53,655 nucleotides of DNA from positions 148,429 to 202,083 of the forward strand of contig WELB01000069.1 in the NCBI GenBank assembly GCA_009602725.1, given 5' to 3'. The translations under genes and the position numbers were made by a program. Shown piece by piece: positions 1-13,294 of this stretch. Under the pieces are notes generated by a model. That model was not told where the DNA came from. It was given only the letters and a program-made list of their open reading frames with translations, and searched no databases. This DNA comes from Spirogloea muscicola. Its lineage: Eukaryota; Streptophyta; Zygnematophyceae; Spirogloeales; Spirogloeaceae. The first letter of the stretch is position 1; the number at the start of each line of letters is the position of its first letter.

Positions 1-3000
1 GGCAGCCCAGCGGCCCTCGACCGAGGCGTCCGCCGTCTCCAGGCTGGTGCAGGAGGCCCACCTGGGCCGCGCGCTCGCGGCGGCCCGCGCCGGGGCGCTC
101 GACGACGCCTGCGACGCCCTGCCGCACCTCCGCGACGGCCTCTCCGGCGAGCCGCCGGAGTCTCGCTCGGAATGGTCCGCATCTTGCGCCACGGGCCTAA
201 ACCCTATACCCCTAAACCCTAAATCTAATCGTAAACCTTAACGCTTAAACCCTCATTCCATAGTCTCCAAACCCTATTTTCTAAAAGCTAAACCTACCCC
301 TAAAGTCTACACCCCTACAAAGGGACCCTAGACCCTGAAGCCCCTAAAGCTTTAACCCTAAACCCGTAAATTTACCACTCATTTGCGCCGCAGCTCAGGC
401 AGCCAGCCCAGACGCGCCTGAGGAAACAAGCCCAGTAATGAGGCCGCCTCTGACGCTGTGCCGCTCTTCTACAACCTAATTCTAAGTGGAAAGTGATCAC
501 TGATCGAGTTTGCTGCAGGTCGGCAATGTTCCTGAACCCTAACCCTAGCCCCTAGATTGAAAAGTGAACACTGTTTGAGTTTCCTGCAGGTTGGCGATGA
601 CGGCGCTTGTCGAGGCTGTGGCGGCCCGTGCAACGGATGCCCACACCGTCGAGGACCTCGCACACCTCGCGGCGCTCCGGCTCCGCATGCACGAGGGCGT
701 CGCTGCTTCCGGCAGCACCCGCCTGCAGCAGCTCCTGGAGGTTCTTCACGGCCTTGCTTCTTGAACATCTCACTTGATTAACGTTAGATATTAGTGTCGA
801 ATATGCCAAGACTAGTGAATTGTAACGCAGACCCTGAGGACTGGGTGGTCTGCGCAACTGTGTGACAGGCAGTTGAGGACGAGCAGGTCCACCTGGCAGC
901 GGCGCTGCCGCCGCCCCAACAACCGCCGCTGGCCTGGGCGCCGGCGGCGGTGGCACCTCCGCTCCGGCTGCTCCACGTGCGGCTCCAGCGGCTGCAGGAG
1001 GCCTCGGGGATCAGCGAGGGCAAGCGGGCAGCTTCACTGCGGGCGGCTCTGCGGGCCGCGCGCGCCGGCCTGCTGCACCACGCCCGCACCGTGGGTGCCC
1101 ACGTGCTCGAGAGCAGCCTGCTGGCGGCGCTGCTGGCTGTCGAGCACCGGGAGCTCGACCTTGCTTCGCACGTGAGGGATCGCCGCACGCACACATCCGC
1201 CAGGCTCGAGACATGGCTCTGGGGTGAATGACATCTTCAGCCCTAAGTATGCAAGCTGGATGAGATTGTAGGCCTTGACAGTGCGGCGGCATTGGTGCAG
1301 ATCCTAGTGCTCTTCCCGCTCCTGCGCCCACTGGTCGTTGCCATGTCGTGGGATCTGCTGCCCAGCGCGACCACCACCCGTGAAGCCGTTGTGCAGCAAC
1401 TGTGGGTCAACGACAAGGCCGCAGCACTTGTTGACAACGCCAGTGGCCCTCATACAGAGGCAAGCCCTGGTATTGCGCCGCTTGCAAATGACAAGTCATA
1501 TGTTGATAGCTGATCTGATTGATCTTGATTGATCTTGGCCATATGGTCATGAAATACATATATATTCATTCTATGTTACTTATCAAGTAAATTCTGACCA
1601 TAATCGACAGAAGATGATTATACACCTCAATGTGTGGACTCAATGGTGCTTGTGCCTTTGGTGGCTTGTGCAGCCGTCCTGCCTGGACCTGCTTTGCAAC
1701 CAGCTGCAGTACCGGCTGATGTTTGCCACCGTAGTGCGGCGCGCCAAGGAGGGCTCGAGCGGAAGCAGCGCTGGCAGCAGTGCCGGCGGTGGCGATGCTG
1801 GTGGCGGCGCAATGGCTGGGCATGGCAACTTTGTTGCCAACTTGGTCATCGAACGCCTGGCGACGCACTCCCCCATCAGGGTTGGTCTTACACATCCTCG
1901 TCGGCAGCAGCCATTATTATGCACAGAGGGATGTGTTTGGTCGCCTCACCAGCCTAGCGGCCCCGTCGCCAGGTGCTGGCGGACATTGTCCCTGAGCTCC
2001 CACCCCAACATACGCTCGAGCTCGTGGAACGACAGCCGCTGAACGGCGGGCCAGACGATGCAGCGTGCCGGTGCGAGGCCCTCCTGTATTCCCATGTCGA
2101 TGATCTCGAGATGGACTATGCGACTAGGTCATTAGCCTACATGCGTGATGTGTCCAAGTCGATGCAGATGTGCAGTCAGCTCTTGGGGCCAATCTGCTCA
2201 ATTGGCAGTGGCTGCATTGCCTTGTCAGGAAGCACGACGCAGAGCTGCTGCACATGAGCTACGGGCTGCAGGAGGCCCTGTGTATCGTGCAGGCCATGGA
2301 GTCTGAGGTCGTAGTCGCCGACCCAGATAACCTCCTCGGTGGCCTGGACTATCACCTGGGCGCCATCGCAAGCCAGCCCCGCCGGGTATTGCTACTGCTG
2401 CCAGCAGTCTTCCATATATGCGTAGATAGGTAGTTGTGGGTTTGCAGGTTGTAACATAAGAGACTACATATTGCACTTAGGTGAATGCTGCTGCCAGCAT
2501 TGACAGTCGTCTGGTGTTCAGCAGCACTGAAGTCCGGGGATCTTGCGGTGCATTGTCCAGCTGTGGCTCATTGATATCATCATCAACGTCCTCCACATGG
2601 ACTCCAGGAATGTCGCCCCTGCGACTGGTGCAGGGGGTAATGGAGGCCAGCTCGTGCCCCTTGAGCAGGGCGGCAGCCATCCTCCACTCGCCTGCATGTC
2701 AGCCTTGCTCAGCAAGTTGCAGGAGCACATGCCATCCGAGGCCGAGGAGTTGGCAGTGCTGCAGCAGGCTACTGGTGCCCCTTTGCCATCTGCTGCGCTT
2801 ACCACCTCTGCTCTTGTAGACGTTGCCAAGACCATCTGGGGGGAGCGTGCGTGCCGACTACGGGCGCTGCTGGACGACTGGCAGTGGCGCTTGGCAGTCC
2901 TGCGCCGAATGGCGCCGGCCCCACAGCGAGTCTGGCAAGGGCACGAGATGCTGGCTGTGCTCCGTGCGGCACCTTCCACTCTCCTGAACATGTGTGCCAC

Positions 3001-6000
3001 TATTGAACAAACCCTGAACCCTTATAAATTCATGGCTGACACGTAGTAAGACCTTGGCAAAGCCATGAAGCCCAAGCGCTGGGCCTGAGTCCTTGGCTGA
3101 CTGAAAAATTTGACATTGTGTCCTCCTCCTGTTGACAGTAGCTGTTCAACTTGCTCCAGGTGTGTGCAGCGTGCGGAATTTGCGCTGGGCGAGGAGGCGC
3201 TGCAGCGATTTGATCTGCCGCCTGAGGAGGCGGCGCTGCTGCAGCTTGCCGAGTGGGTGGACAGGGCCATGGCCCGAGCCTCGGTCGGACGCTCCTGGCC
3301 CTGCTGCTCCCCACACAAGCACCTGCCTTTACCTCTGCTGGACAGTGCATTGCTTCGTGAGGGCCTCCTCTGATGCATTTATAGTCTTCAAGCGTCCACT
3401 CGAGAATGAGCGCTCTGGTGTTTCAATGGTCGTGCAGAAAGTCTTAGGGGCAATGGCCTGTTGGATTACACTCTGACTGTTCTGCAGTGGGTACTGAGAA
3501 TCTTAGAAGTAAGCTCAAGAGTGTCCTATGCTGTACTGCAGTGTCAAGCTCCATCTTTCATCACGCTATGACTGACCTGCTGGCACTGGCGCTATCTCAT
3601 CACTTGCAGCAATATGACTCCTTGCAGGTGGAAGGAGCAATCTCACGCATGGCAGAGGGCAGCTTGACCGTTGAGGCTCTTAACTTCGCGGCCCTTCATG
3701 CTGAGCTATCCCCGCTCGCCAGCGTAAGTCGGCTGATTGCACAGTCAAACAAATGCAGTTGCTAGTACAATGCTTGGCAAGCCTCCAAAGGGATTGCACT
3801 TGTACCACTGCAGTGTTTGTCTCAACTTTTCCATCCTTGCGAGAGCCCCATCACCTCATCTGCACTTCATTCAAGTGCAGGTGATGCTGTGCCTTGATGT
3901 TGCAACAACCTCGGCGAGGTCGCCTGACATGGTCTTCCACCTCCTTGACAAGGTGAGCTTAACAATCTCAGCAGAAGCTCATCTCATGCCATCTCCATTT
4001 ACGGCAACTATGAGGAGCTTGAGGACGTCTCAACTAAGAGCTCTCGATACATGGATAGTTGATAGTGGTACTGGGCTTGTGGTTCCAAAGCACTCAGACT
4101 CAAGGCAACTCAAATCTTGCTGCCCTCTGCAGGCGAAGGAATTGCTGCCATTGTGCAGAGAACAAGCAGCTGCAGGAAAGGATGACCCCAGCATCGTCGG
4201 CTTCGCCTCCCAGATGCTAGCACACCTGCAGGAGATGCAAGAAGAGGTACCCAGTCTGCATGAAGGCGACCTGCGCGATCTGCGTGCCTGCCTGATGATC
4301 ACTCTTGCAAATCTGCGAACAATTTGAACCTTGATACGTTGCCCGGAGATGGAAGGCACTGAGGATTCCATCCACCGAGGACTTCATCCTGGACCCTGAG
4401 GCTTGAGAAAGAGCCAGAATGTCAGAGGTCCTTAAGAGCAGCACAGCACCCGACCTGCCTCCACTAAGAGCGGCCTTTGCGGCTTGCAGGACCGCACTCA
4501 GCCACTCCAGCGCCAGCTGGCAGCACCCGCTTGGGGTGGAGTGGAGCGCAAGGTGCCGGGCCAGCGGGCGCTCAACTCCCTCATGAAGCTGGTCGAGGCT
4601 GCCCACCAGGGCAAACGCCAGTTCCTCAGCGGTACCGGCTTCCCAATAAGCCCTGCCACAATTGAGCTTATGAAGTATTTGCCCGTCTGAGATAGATGGG
4701 CACTGGGAGCAAGTATCACATGTGTTCTTTCAGGAGTGCGTGTAGCTAAGTTGTCATAGCTAAGTTGCTCAGCTTGATGCTAGTGAGGGCAAATGAGAGC
4801 AGTGAGAGCAGAGAGCGTACTCTGTTTCCGACAGCATAGAAAGCAGTAGTAGCTGCAGGCAGTCCTGACGTGTCCTCCAAAGCGGCTGCTCACCACTGAC
4901 TTTGTCGTTTCAGGGGAGCTCAATAACCTGGTCAAGGCCCTCTCAGACGACAGCGAGGGCCTGCCGACGCCGAGGACGCTCTCGAGCGCCAAGGAAGGGC
5001 GGCTCTTGGGGCACGCCGCAGCTGTCAGGCACGAGTTGGTGCCGGCGTTGAGAACCAGTGGCTCGGACACGCCCAGGTCGCCCCCGGCCATCGAAGACGC
5101 CATGCTGCCGCCCAGCAAGCCTGAGGATCTGGCATCCATCCTCTCGCTGGCCCGTCCGCTGGAGGAGAAGCTGCCGGCGACTCTCCGCCTGCCTACTCTT
5201 GGCCGCGATGACTCCGTGCGGCTCGAGGACTCCAGCAGCTATCTTGCGGCCTTCATACATCACGTGGCCACCATCGGCGACATCGTGGACGATGTGGATC
5301 CGACGCACACGTTTGACTACTTCTCGTTGCTCTACGAACGGCCCAGCGATGTAGGTCTACGGGCTTGATTGACTTCAGTATCTCTAATACCTTAAAGATG
5401 ACTATAAAAGGCTACTTAAGAAGTGGAGTTCCGATAGATTTGAAATTTTGAAGCAGGAGAGGCAGAAGAAGACCAGCAGCTATAGTCCACTGGCTAAGTA
5501 TACGTCCTGCTCTCATTGGTACATGCAGCTCCTCACGCGTTTGGTTTTCGAGCGGGGCAATGCTCGCGCCGCCAGCAAAGTTGCGGCGATCATGGGCCAG
5601 GACCTGGTGCAGCAGGTGGTCTCGGCATGCGTACCGCCCGTCCTCCCTCCTCCTGCTTCTGACCAGACGCCACGCTGGGCCAGCGTGGCATTGCCAGACC
5701 GGCAGCTGTACCAGCTGCAGCTTGAGGTTGTGCGCCACCTTGCGGACCTCAACCCCATCAGGGCCGTCTTGGCCTGCGTCTTCGGCGAGGCCATCAACAC
5801 TCATGAGGCCAAGCAACTGGAGGATTTTGCAATCGAGCAGTCTACAGAGTGAGCCAGGACTTCTTTGTTGATGAACTGCTCACAGCTCACCGTAGGCATC
5901 AGCACGCTTTGCATATGGAGCTAGCGCCTCATGTACGCACAAGTTGCCCTGTGAAAGGTACCCAGCCTTGAGAAGGTGGATTGGGGTTCAGCTCGAGCAG

Positions 6001-9000
6001 CGAAGGCTTGAGGCCCTTGTGTCTGGACCTCAAGCTGCACTGCTGGACGTCCAGCCTGGGCTGAGCTCCAAGTCACGGTCGATGAAGAGGGCCAGACAGT
6101 CGGGCATCGACAGCAGCAATGGTCCGCTTCCCAGACCCTGACCATCATCCGTCCTACTGCTCTCAAGTCTTGCTCAGATTGCTAATGGCCAGCATAGCTT
6201 TTGGTGACATGTGGAATTAAAGAGCACAAATTTGTCTGTGCAGCTGAGCAGGTGCCGACAGGGACAACCTTGACAGGTCGAGCTGAGGCCGTCAAGTCAG
6301 CTCCTAGAGAAAGCATTCTACGAGCTGACTCCGCTGTGGTTATGAGGTGCCCCTTGCATAACCCCTCGTTCACCACGTATGGTTGTTCACAGCTGCTACC
6401 ACACTCCACAGCAAAATTTGAAAGAATAAGCTCAAGAGCAGACTAGCCTTACCGCATGAGTAACATATACGTATTCCCTGACATAAAATTCAGCCCTTGC
6501 TGCAGGCTGACGGCTGAAGGCAAGCTCCGAGAAGCAGTGGCCTTGGCGGACAAGTTCGACCTGCAAGGGGCCCCAGACAGCATGCTGAAGGCACTTGCGT
6601 CCCAGCCGGGTCCTGACACCTGGAAGTACTGCATGAGGCTGCACGATCGGAAGCTCGCCGCGGAGCTAGCACTCAAGTAATCCTCTAACAACTGTTTCGT
6701 GGCTATTGAGCTTGGAGCTCTGTTGTCTCGGTTTCGAGTTTGGTGGTTCATGTGTCAACATAGCACAACAGCGTGTAATCACTTGTTCTGCGCAGGAGTT
6801 TAGCTCAATGGGATTTGCTTCCAGCGCTGGAAGTCCTGACCATGTGCACTCACTACCTTCAGCTTGGCAGTTCCCTGTGGAGTGAGGTGGGCTGTCCTTG
6901 AGCTGGTGTTGTTGCAATACTTGTTCAGTGCGCACCTCTGTCTCAATATTGGTCAGTGTATTTCTACATGCAAGAAGCAAGCTCGTGTCTTTCACATAAT
7001 CTGAAAAAGTGGTCATTGCCGCAGGTCCTTCACCATCTAAACCTTCACATGTTTCTGCAAGTACCTTGACCCTACTCTCTAGCCTGAGCCTTGGCATTTC
7101 TTGAGTTGATGGCCAGGTGAAGGAGGCTAAGCAGAAGCTGCAGCGCTTCAAAATGATTCTGCAAGTGGATGACCAATCGAGTACGTGGCAGGAGGTAATT
7201 CCTCTCTTTTCCTGCAGGACTTGCTCTATCATCACCTACACGGGCACGCCCAATATAAGCAGCAGCAGCCAGGGGAATCTGTGCCGAAGATCTGTAGTTT
7301 ATATGGATTGCACAGTCCTGCCTCCATGTTGGAACCGCTGATTAGCCAGAGGTTGTCTTGATTTTGTGCTCACTGTGAGATGTACTGGAGCAGGTTGAGC
7401 TGCAGTGCAACACCGACCCAGAAGGCCTGGCGCTGCGGCTGGCAGAGCGCGGCAAAGTTGATGCAGCCATTGAGGTCGGCAACTTGTGCCAGCTGCCCAA
7501 GGAACTTCGGTGTGAGCTGCAGGGCCGCCATCTGGTGGACATAGTTAAGGGCAGCCCGCTGGACAGCAAGGGCAGCGCTGCCGCCCTGCAGTACCTGGGA
7601 AGGATTCAAGAGCCAGAGGATGTGCTGGCCATTCTTCTGGTTGCTCTGGAGCAGCTCACCAGCATCCACACCAAGCAACTCCTTGTTGGTCTCTCTTGTG
7701 TCACGATAATAATCTCGCACTAATGCAAGCCAACTACGGCTCTGAGCTCGAAGTGTGCAGTCCAGTCCTGGCCTTTTTCAATCCTCATCCTGATATTGCA
7801 AGTGTGCGGATATGAGCTGGGCTGTCTTCAACTTGAATGCTGAGCGTACGATCTGGAGACCAACTTGATTGAGTGCCCTGACTGACATTCATAGATGTTC
7901 TGGTGCAAATTCAGGTGAAGTTCCTCCTCAAGAGACAAGGTGAGCGCCTGGCTGTGCACGAGCGGCAGAGGCTGCAGAGGCTTGCACTGGTGCTGGGCAT
8001 GCTGGCGAAGCTCCCACCGCCGTGGCAGCTCCGGTGTGCGCGGCTGCACGAGCACCCACATCTGATACTGGAGAGCCTCCTCATGTGGAAGCAGACTGCC
8101 CATGTGGCACAAGTGCGTCTCAGCCCCTTGGCAGCGTCCTCAAATAGCAATGTCCTCAGACTGTCTTTCGCTTTGGGTGTCGTCTCTCTGTACTGTGCAG
8201 CAGCTCCATGTGAATGCAATGCTATGTCGTCTGCAGCTCCTTCAAAGCTTCCCCGAGCTGAAGGACGACGACCTGCTGGCAGTATACGCGGCCAAAGCGA
8301 TCGCGTCCGAGGGCAGTGGGGAGAGGACCTTTGTGGCACAACTCAGTGCGCGGCCAGCAGCCCCTTCACCGCCTCCGACTCCTGCGCCTCCAGGCAGGGG
8401 GGTCGGCGTAATGCGCCGCACTTTCGCATGGTCGTTGGCGTCCTCTCCGCGCGAGGCACGACGATCCCCGTTCTCGCCTTCTGCGAAGCCGAGGCGGAGC
8501 CTGCCTTCCGTCTCGCAAGGGCTTCCTCCCTCTCAGAAGGCGGCCTGGGAAGCCATGACTGGGAACCCCGTCAGCACTGCCGGGCCTGGGCGGCAGGTCG
8601 CTGATGTCGGGCTGCAAGGGCAGGAGAGCGTGCTGACAGGGAATGTGGAGAGGGACGCTGCGAAGCGACTGGCTCACACATATGAGAATGCTCCTAGCGC
8701 TGCTCTTTGCGAGGTACTCTACTCATCCCCAAAGTATATGGAATCTGTATCTTAGCAAGCTTCTACAGATCTTAGTCAAGCGTGGGGCTGATTGTCAGGC
8801 AAGCTGATTCTTGTGCACTGCAAGGTGACAGGATTTGGGGTTTTGGACTTGACACAAGGATGCATAACGTGATCTTATAAATGCTAAGACGTGTCCTAAT
8901 AGGACATCTACCTGGGCTTCCGCCAGAAGTGACACCAGCATTGCCCTTGTCAGGCCATCTTGGCACTATGCTCGTCCAAGGAGGTCGCGGCCAGGCTGGC

Positions 9001-12000
9001 CGTGACGCTGTCCGAAGCGGAGATCGCTCGCCAGCTATCGGGCAAGGACGGGGTTGCCTCAATCAACTTGGAGAAGGCCTACCATGCCGCTCTGACTTTT
9101 GCCGAGGTTGGGGCCCCATGCCCATTGCATAATGCCACTTCGTAATGGTCAAACTTATTGGTTGGTTCACTAATGATGTTGCGTTTTCTGCTGTTGCTAC
9201 AGGTCCTATCCTTTGCGCAGAGGCTACTACAAGGGCTACGTCCTTCGTCAATTAAGACAAAGGAGGACTCAGAAGGGAGCAGCAAGGCCAGTGAAGCCGA
9301 CTATGCAGACGACTCAGTGGCGAATGGTGACGAGAACGTAATCGATGGTCAGCTTCCAGCCAGGCAAGGCTCTGGCATCAAGGCTTCTGGGCCATCACGT
9401 AATACCATCGCGAGCAAGGAGGCACCTCTTGGTGAGGTGTTGCGGCTAGCTGACCAATGGCGATCGCACATGGAGCTCCTGTGCGAGTTGCTCAAGGCGG
9501 GATACACGGCATCGGCAGACGACCTGAGCTCGGATGCCAGGGCCCTGGCGCTGAGGGATCAGCTCCTGCAAGAGGAACGCTTTGAGTTGGCTTTGCAGAC
9601 ATGTGTTAAGTGCCAGGTGATTGACCGGGACAGCTTGGAAGTGTTAGTTGGCCACTTGTGGATTCATCTGGATCAGACAAGCTTTCCATGTCTCAGTTAA
9701 GCAGCAACTTATCACCGCTTATGGCTGCCTTTGGTGCTTAATGTGTGGGGTCATGCCTTGTCCTAGCAGCTGGACGAGGCTCCGGTGTGGATTGCGTGGG
9801 GCCAGTCTCTGCTACTCATCGGTCGTTATGATGAGGCCTGGATCAAACTCGGGTTACACACCACAATCCCATAGACACTGCTGTTCAATTGCTCTTTCAG
9901 TTTGACTAGAATAGAACCTTCAATCATGATAGTCTGCAGCTGCAACTTCATTGGGTCCTCTGCTCCAGCTTGACATTGCAAGTCCCGCCAGCAACATGCA
10001 GCTGGAGGCTGCGTCGTCAGCCCTGCTTTATGACTTTAGGCGATGTCAAGTGTGTGCAGGCACGTCCTCAGGGGAGGCGAAGTCTCTCGAGCTGCCGAGG
10101 TGGCCCTCACAATGGTCCACTGTATAGTGTCCAGCCCACCCACTGACGTGCAGGGGACGCGCCAACTGTAAGTGCACTGCCAAGTGCACCATGTGGACGA
10201 TTGTCCATGTTCACATGGGATGCCAGACCACTAAGTGCACGTCACTCTGCTCGGCGCCTACCACTAATAGCGTGACTGCTAGGACTGCTAGGACTGCCAG
10301 GACTGCTAGGACTGCTGGAACCCAGTAGTTACTAATGGATAAAATGCATGACATGCTTGCATTTGCCAGGTATGTGCACATGGAGCGCAGTGTGAACTCT
10401 GCCTCAGAAGATGCTCTCTCAGCCGACTCCTACCTGGATGTGCTCCACATACCGCCGCCGATGTCATCGTCCCTGCAGCCCCGCCGCGTGTCGGGAGAGT
10501 GGCCAGAAGGCTCCTATCGCACGCCTCTTGTGACAGGGGCCGAGCTACCCGCCAGTCACCTGGATGACCAACGGTACAAAGAGTGCGAGCGCTATCTTCG
10601 TGAGGTATGGACGTGGGGTGCCTGATCATTGACATTGAGCTGAGCTTTACCTGCTTAACAACGCTTCACTGCAACAACGCCTGGAAGAATGGTCACGTGT
10701 GTAATCGAGTGGTGTAATTGATCCTGAATAGCGACTTATATTAGGAGAGGGTCAAGAGCAGGTTATGAAAATCAATGCAGACCAGGCGAAGGCAACGTCT
10801 AAAAGCTGCACGTTTTTTGCGGGTTTTGCCAGTGTGCCAAGCGAGAGCTCCCAGCTTTCCAGTTCCGGCACGGCAGGGTCGTGGAGGCCTGCCGGCTCTT
10901 CTTCCCAGTGGGGGGCCTTCCGCCGTCGCTCGCGTCTCTCCTCCCGCCCTCGCTCTCGTCCTCCACCAACTCACTGACCTCCCTCCAGACCTCAGCTCCC
11001 GCTGTCACAGGGCCAGCTTCGAGTCAGCAGAAGCTAGACCCATTTGGCACGCAGTTTGGCACCCTCGAGGATTTGTGCGAGCTGTGTGTCGCTTTCGGTG
11101 CCATGGACAAGCTGGAAGACGTCGTCAGCACCTGGGAGAGCAGTGGCGAAGACGGGTCTGCAGCAGACAGCGGAGCCACCGCCCTGGCACTGACAAGGCT
11201 GGCTGCGTACTGCGAGGCTCACCGCCACTTCAGTCACCTCTACCGCCTTCAGGTGCAGCAACCTGCTCAGGAGCCCTGCATATGTGCCATTTCCATTGCT
11301 TCGAGGAGCAAACATGAGTACTTTTTCGGGCAATGTCGGGCACGGCGCTGATGCATAACATGCAAGGGGCAGCTGCTTAGCGTCCAAATGAGGTTCTGGA
11401 GGAAAACTGCATAAGCATTAAGGAGTGGTCTATAATTGCACTTCCTTTATCTGCTGCAAAATGCCTGGTAAGTGAAACCTGCTCATTCCTCACCGACATG
11501 GTCCTGTTGCGTGACAATCTCTGCAGATCCTGCAGAAGGATGTCATAGCTGCAGGCTTGACCTCCATCCAGCTATTCCATGGTATGGCAACAACGGACCA
11601 CGCAGTTCGCTTTTTGGAGCAGGCAAAGGTCAGCCATCACATGGAGTCAGTACATTGTATGATCATTTTCGAGGTCAGATGTAAAGCTAAGTTCCATGCC
11701 AGAGTCTTTCTTGTGGGCTCTTGCATACATTTGTAGCGCTTGCTGAACCTGGCATGGTCTTGTGTCTTCAATCCGTGACATTTTATGAAGACACTGTTAT
11801 GATAATATATCAAGACAGTGTCACTCATCCATCACATCTTCTTAATAGGTGCACATTGAGGAGGGTCTCAGCTTACGGCAGCAACAAGCAGGGCTTCCGG
11901 GTACGGGTGCTGGCCTTCGCGGGGCCCGAAGTAAAACGGCATCAGCCAAGCTGACAGATGAAGACCTCATCCGCCTGAGCACTCGCACATCTCTACAGGC

Positions 12001-13294
12001 AAGTGCCTATGAGATATCTTGAGTAAGCACCATCAGTACTGCCTCAATTGTTGACGGTTCATCACTGCTGGAGAAATCATGTATGTCTTGGGTGAAGCGA
12101 GATAAGGCTACAGGCTGCTCTGTAATTCTCGAAGCTTGGCAACAGGTGGAGGTGCTGAAAGCTTTCACAGATGCAGAAGGTCCTCCATGGATGCATTCCA
12201 TCTTTGGTAATGCAAACGACAGTGACTCGACAAAGTGAGCACTCGTGTCTGAACCCTTCCCACCCACCTTCGCCAGCCGGATGGCTTCTCAGTGTTTGCT
12301 TGCTCCGTGTAGTGTGCTACCAGTATCCTTTATAAGAACATGCAAATAGTGATGCTTCCCCCGTTGACTTGCTAAGAGTGTGGCTTCAGGAGTCGGGGTG
12401 CTTCGTTGCATCAGCTTCTGTAAATAAGTAAGTAGTTGTGCAGGCTGTGAGACGCTCATTTGCTGAATGAGAAGCTCATCCTGTTACCATCACAGGAGAA
12501 AGTGCGAGGTGGCTGAGGCATTAGCGGAGCGGGCATTCCCCCTGGCCTTCCGGGTCGTCTACGAACTGGCGTTACCGGCAGCGCATGTCTGGGCTGCTGC
12601 TGCAGCCAACTTGGCTGGCCGCCAGCTGTCACGTCAGCTTGCGGAGCTCCTGGCAGGCATCCGCGGCACGCTAGACGAGGCCGACTGGGACTCTGTCCTA
12701 GGTGCTGCCATTGCTGTCTATGCTCGGACGCATAGGGAACAGCCGGACAAGCTCATCGACCAGCTTTCCTCTGACCACAGGTGGATTTCTGCGTCACCAC
12801 AGCACGGAACTTGCATCACAATTCGGTAGACTTGAGCCAGTACTCACTCCTAGTCTGGTCTCATCAAACTCTCACACGTTTATGGGAAGTTGGTTGGCCT
12901 TCCTGTTCCTGCTCAAGAGCGATGCTCGTGCTGCTGTGACTTGTCATCGTGTTGGTCCAGGAGGGTGCTTGCTTATGTCATGGTCGGGCGGCTGAAAAGT
13001 GCCTTCCAGTTCGCGGCACGTGCAAATTCCACAGCAGATGTGGAGTATGTGTCTCGTCAGGTCAGTGCTTCTCTCTGCTGCTGCACGGACTTCTTGCTGC
13101 TGATTAACAATCTAATCCTCTTGCTTCATTGACCATGTAAATGAATTCAATGAAGCAATATTTTCTGGTCCCTGACTCTTTGTTTATCGACACCCATTGT
13201 GGTCTAGTACTGATGCTTACTTGCACAGGCGAAGGAGTCGGGGGCCCTGGCTGTGTGGGACATGTGTGAGCAGTGGCTAGTGCACCACCCCTGA
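1..13294 (+). CDS. Spastizin/ZFYVE26 (SPG15)-like protein, 5' partial, many exons
   Basis: Large alpha-helical protein of the spastizin family, which in animals acts with spatacsin and AP-5 in lysosome reformation and late endosomal sorting. The ending is diagnostic: KCEVAEALAERAFPLAF and LDEADWDSVLGAA (12496-12780), then YVMVGRLKSAFQFAARA (12960-13060), and MCEQWLVHHP with stop TGA at 13292-13294. Earlier landmarks are LFPLLRPLVVAMSWDLL (about 1250-1459), FVANLVIERLATHSPIR (1672-1878), VLADIVPELPPQH (from 1972), SALGANLLNWQWLHCLV (2173-2384), DEAPVWIAWGQSLLLIG (9769-9846), YKECERYLRE (to 10604), GTLEDLCELCVAFGAM (10881-11250) and SIQLFHGMATTDHAVRF (11528-11627). Introns are short with TGCAG 3' ends. 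Family members have about 2500 residues, so the N-terminus probably lies upstream of position 1; the frame is open at the window edge. No FYVE zinc-finger motif is visible in the exons I could read. Individual exon ends are approximate; family identity is confident. Confidence 0.88.
196..369 (+). repeat. Degenerate telomere-like (CCCTAAA) tract in an intron
   Basis: About 170 bp in which CCCTAAA and close variants recur (for example at 206-225, 265-300 and 352-368), with the C-rich strand on plus. A shorter remnant, CCCTGAACCCTAACCCTAG, sits at 535-555. Both lie between the first readable exon (to about 172) and the exon from about 591 of the spastizin-like gene. It looks like a decayed interstitial telomeric sequence. 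CCCTAAA/TTTAGGG is the Arabidopsis-type telomere repeat, also used by many green algae. Confidence 0.7.
10273..10318 (+). repeat. 9-bp minisatellite, unit GGACTGCTA
   Basis: Five imperfect head-to-tail copies of a 9-mer (GACTGCTAG, with single changes in copies 3 and 5) inside an intron of the spastizin-like gene. It is non-coding in context. Confidence 0.85.

Noticed and set aside
8102-10625. FYVE zinc finger in the spastizin-like gene
   Set aside because: I looked for the WxxD, RRHHCR and CxxC elements in the exons here and found none, so I do not annotate the domain.
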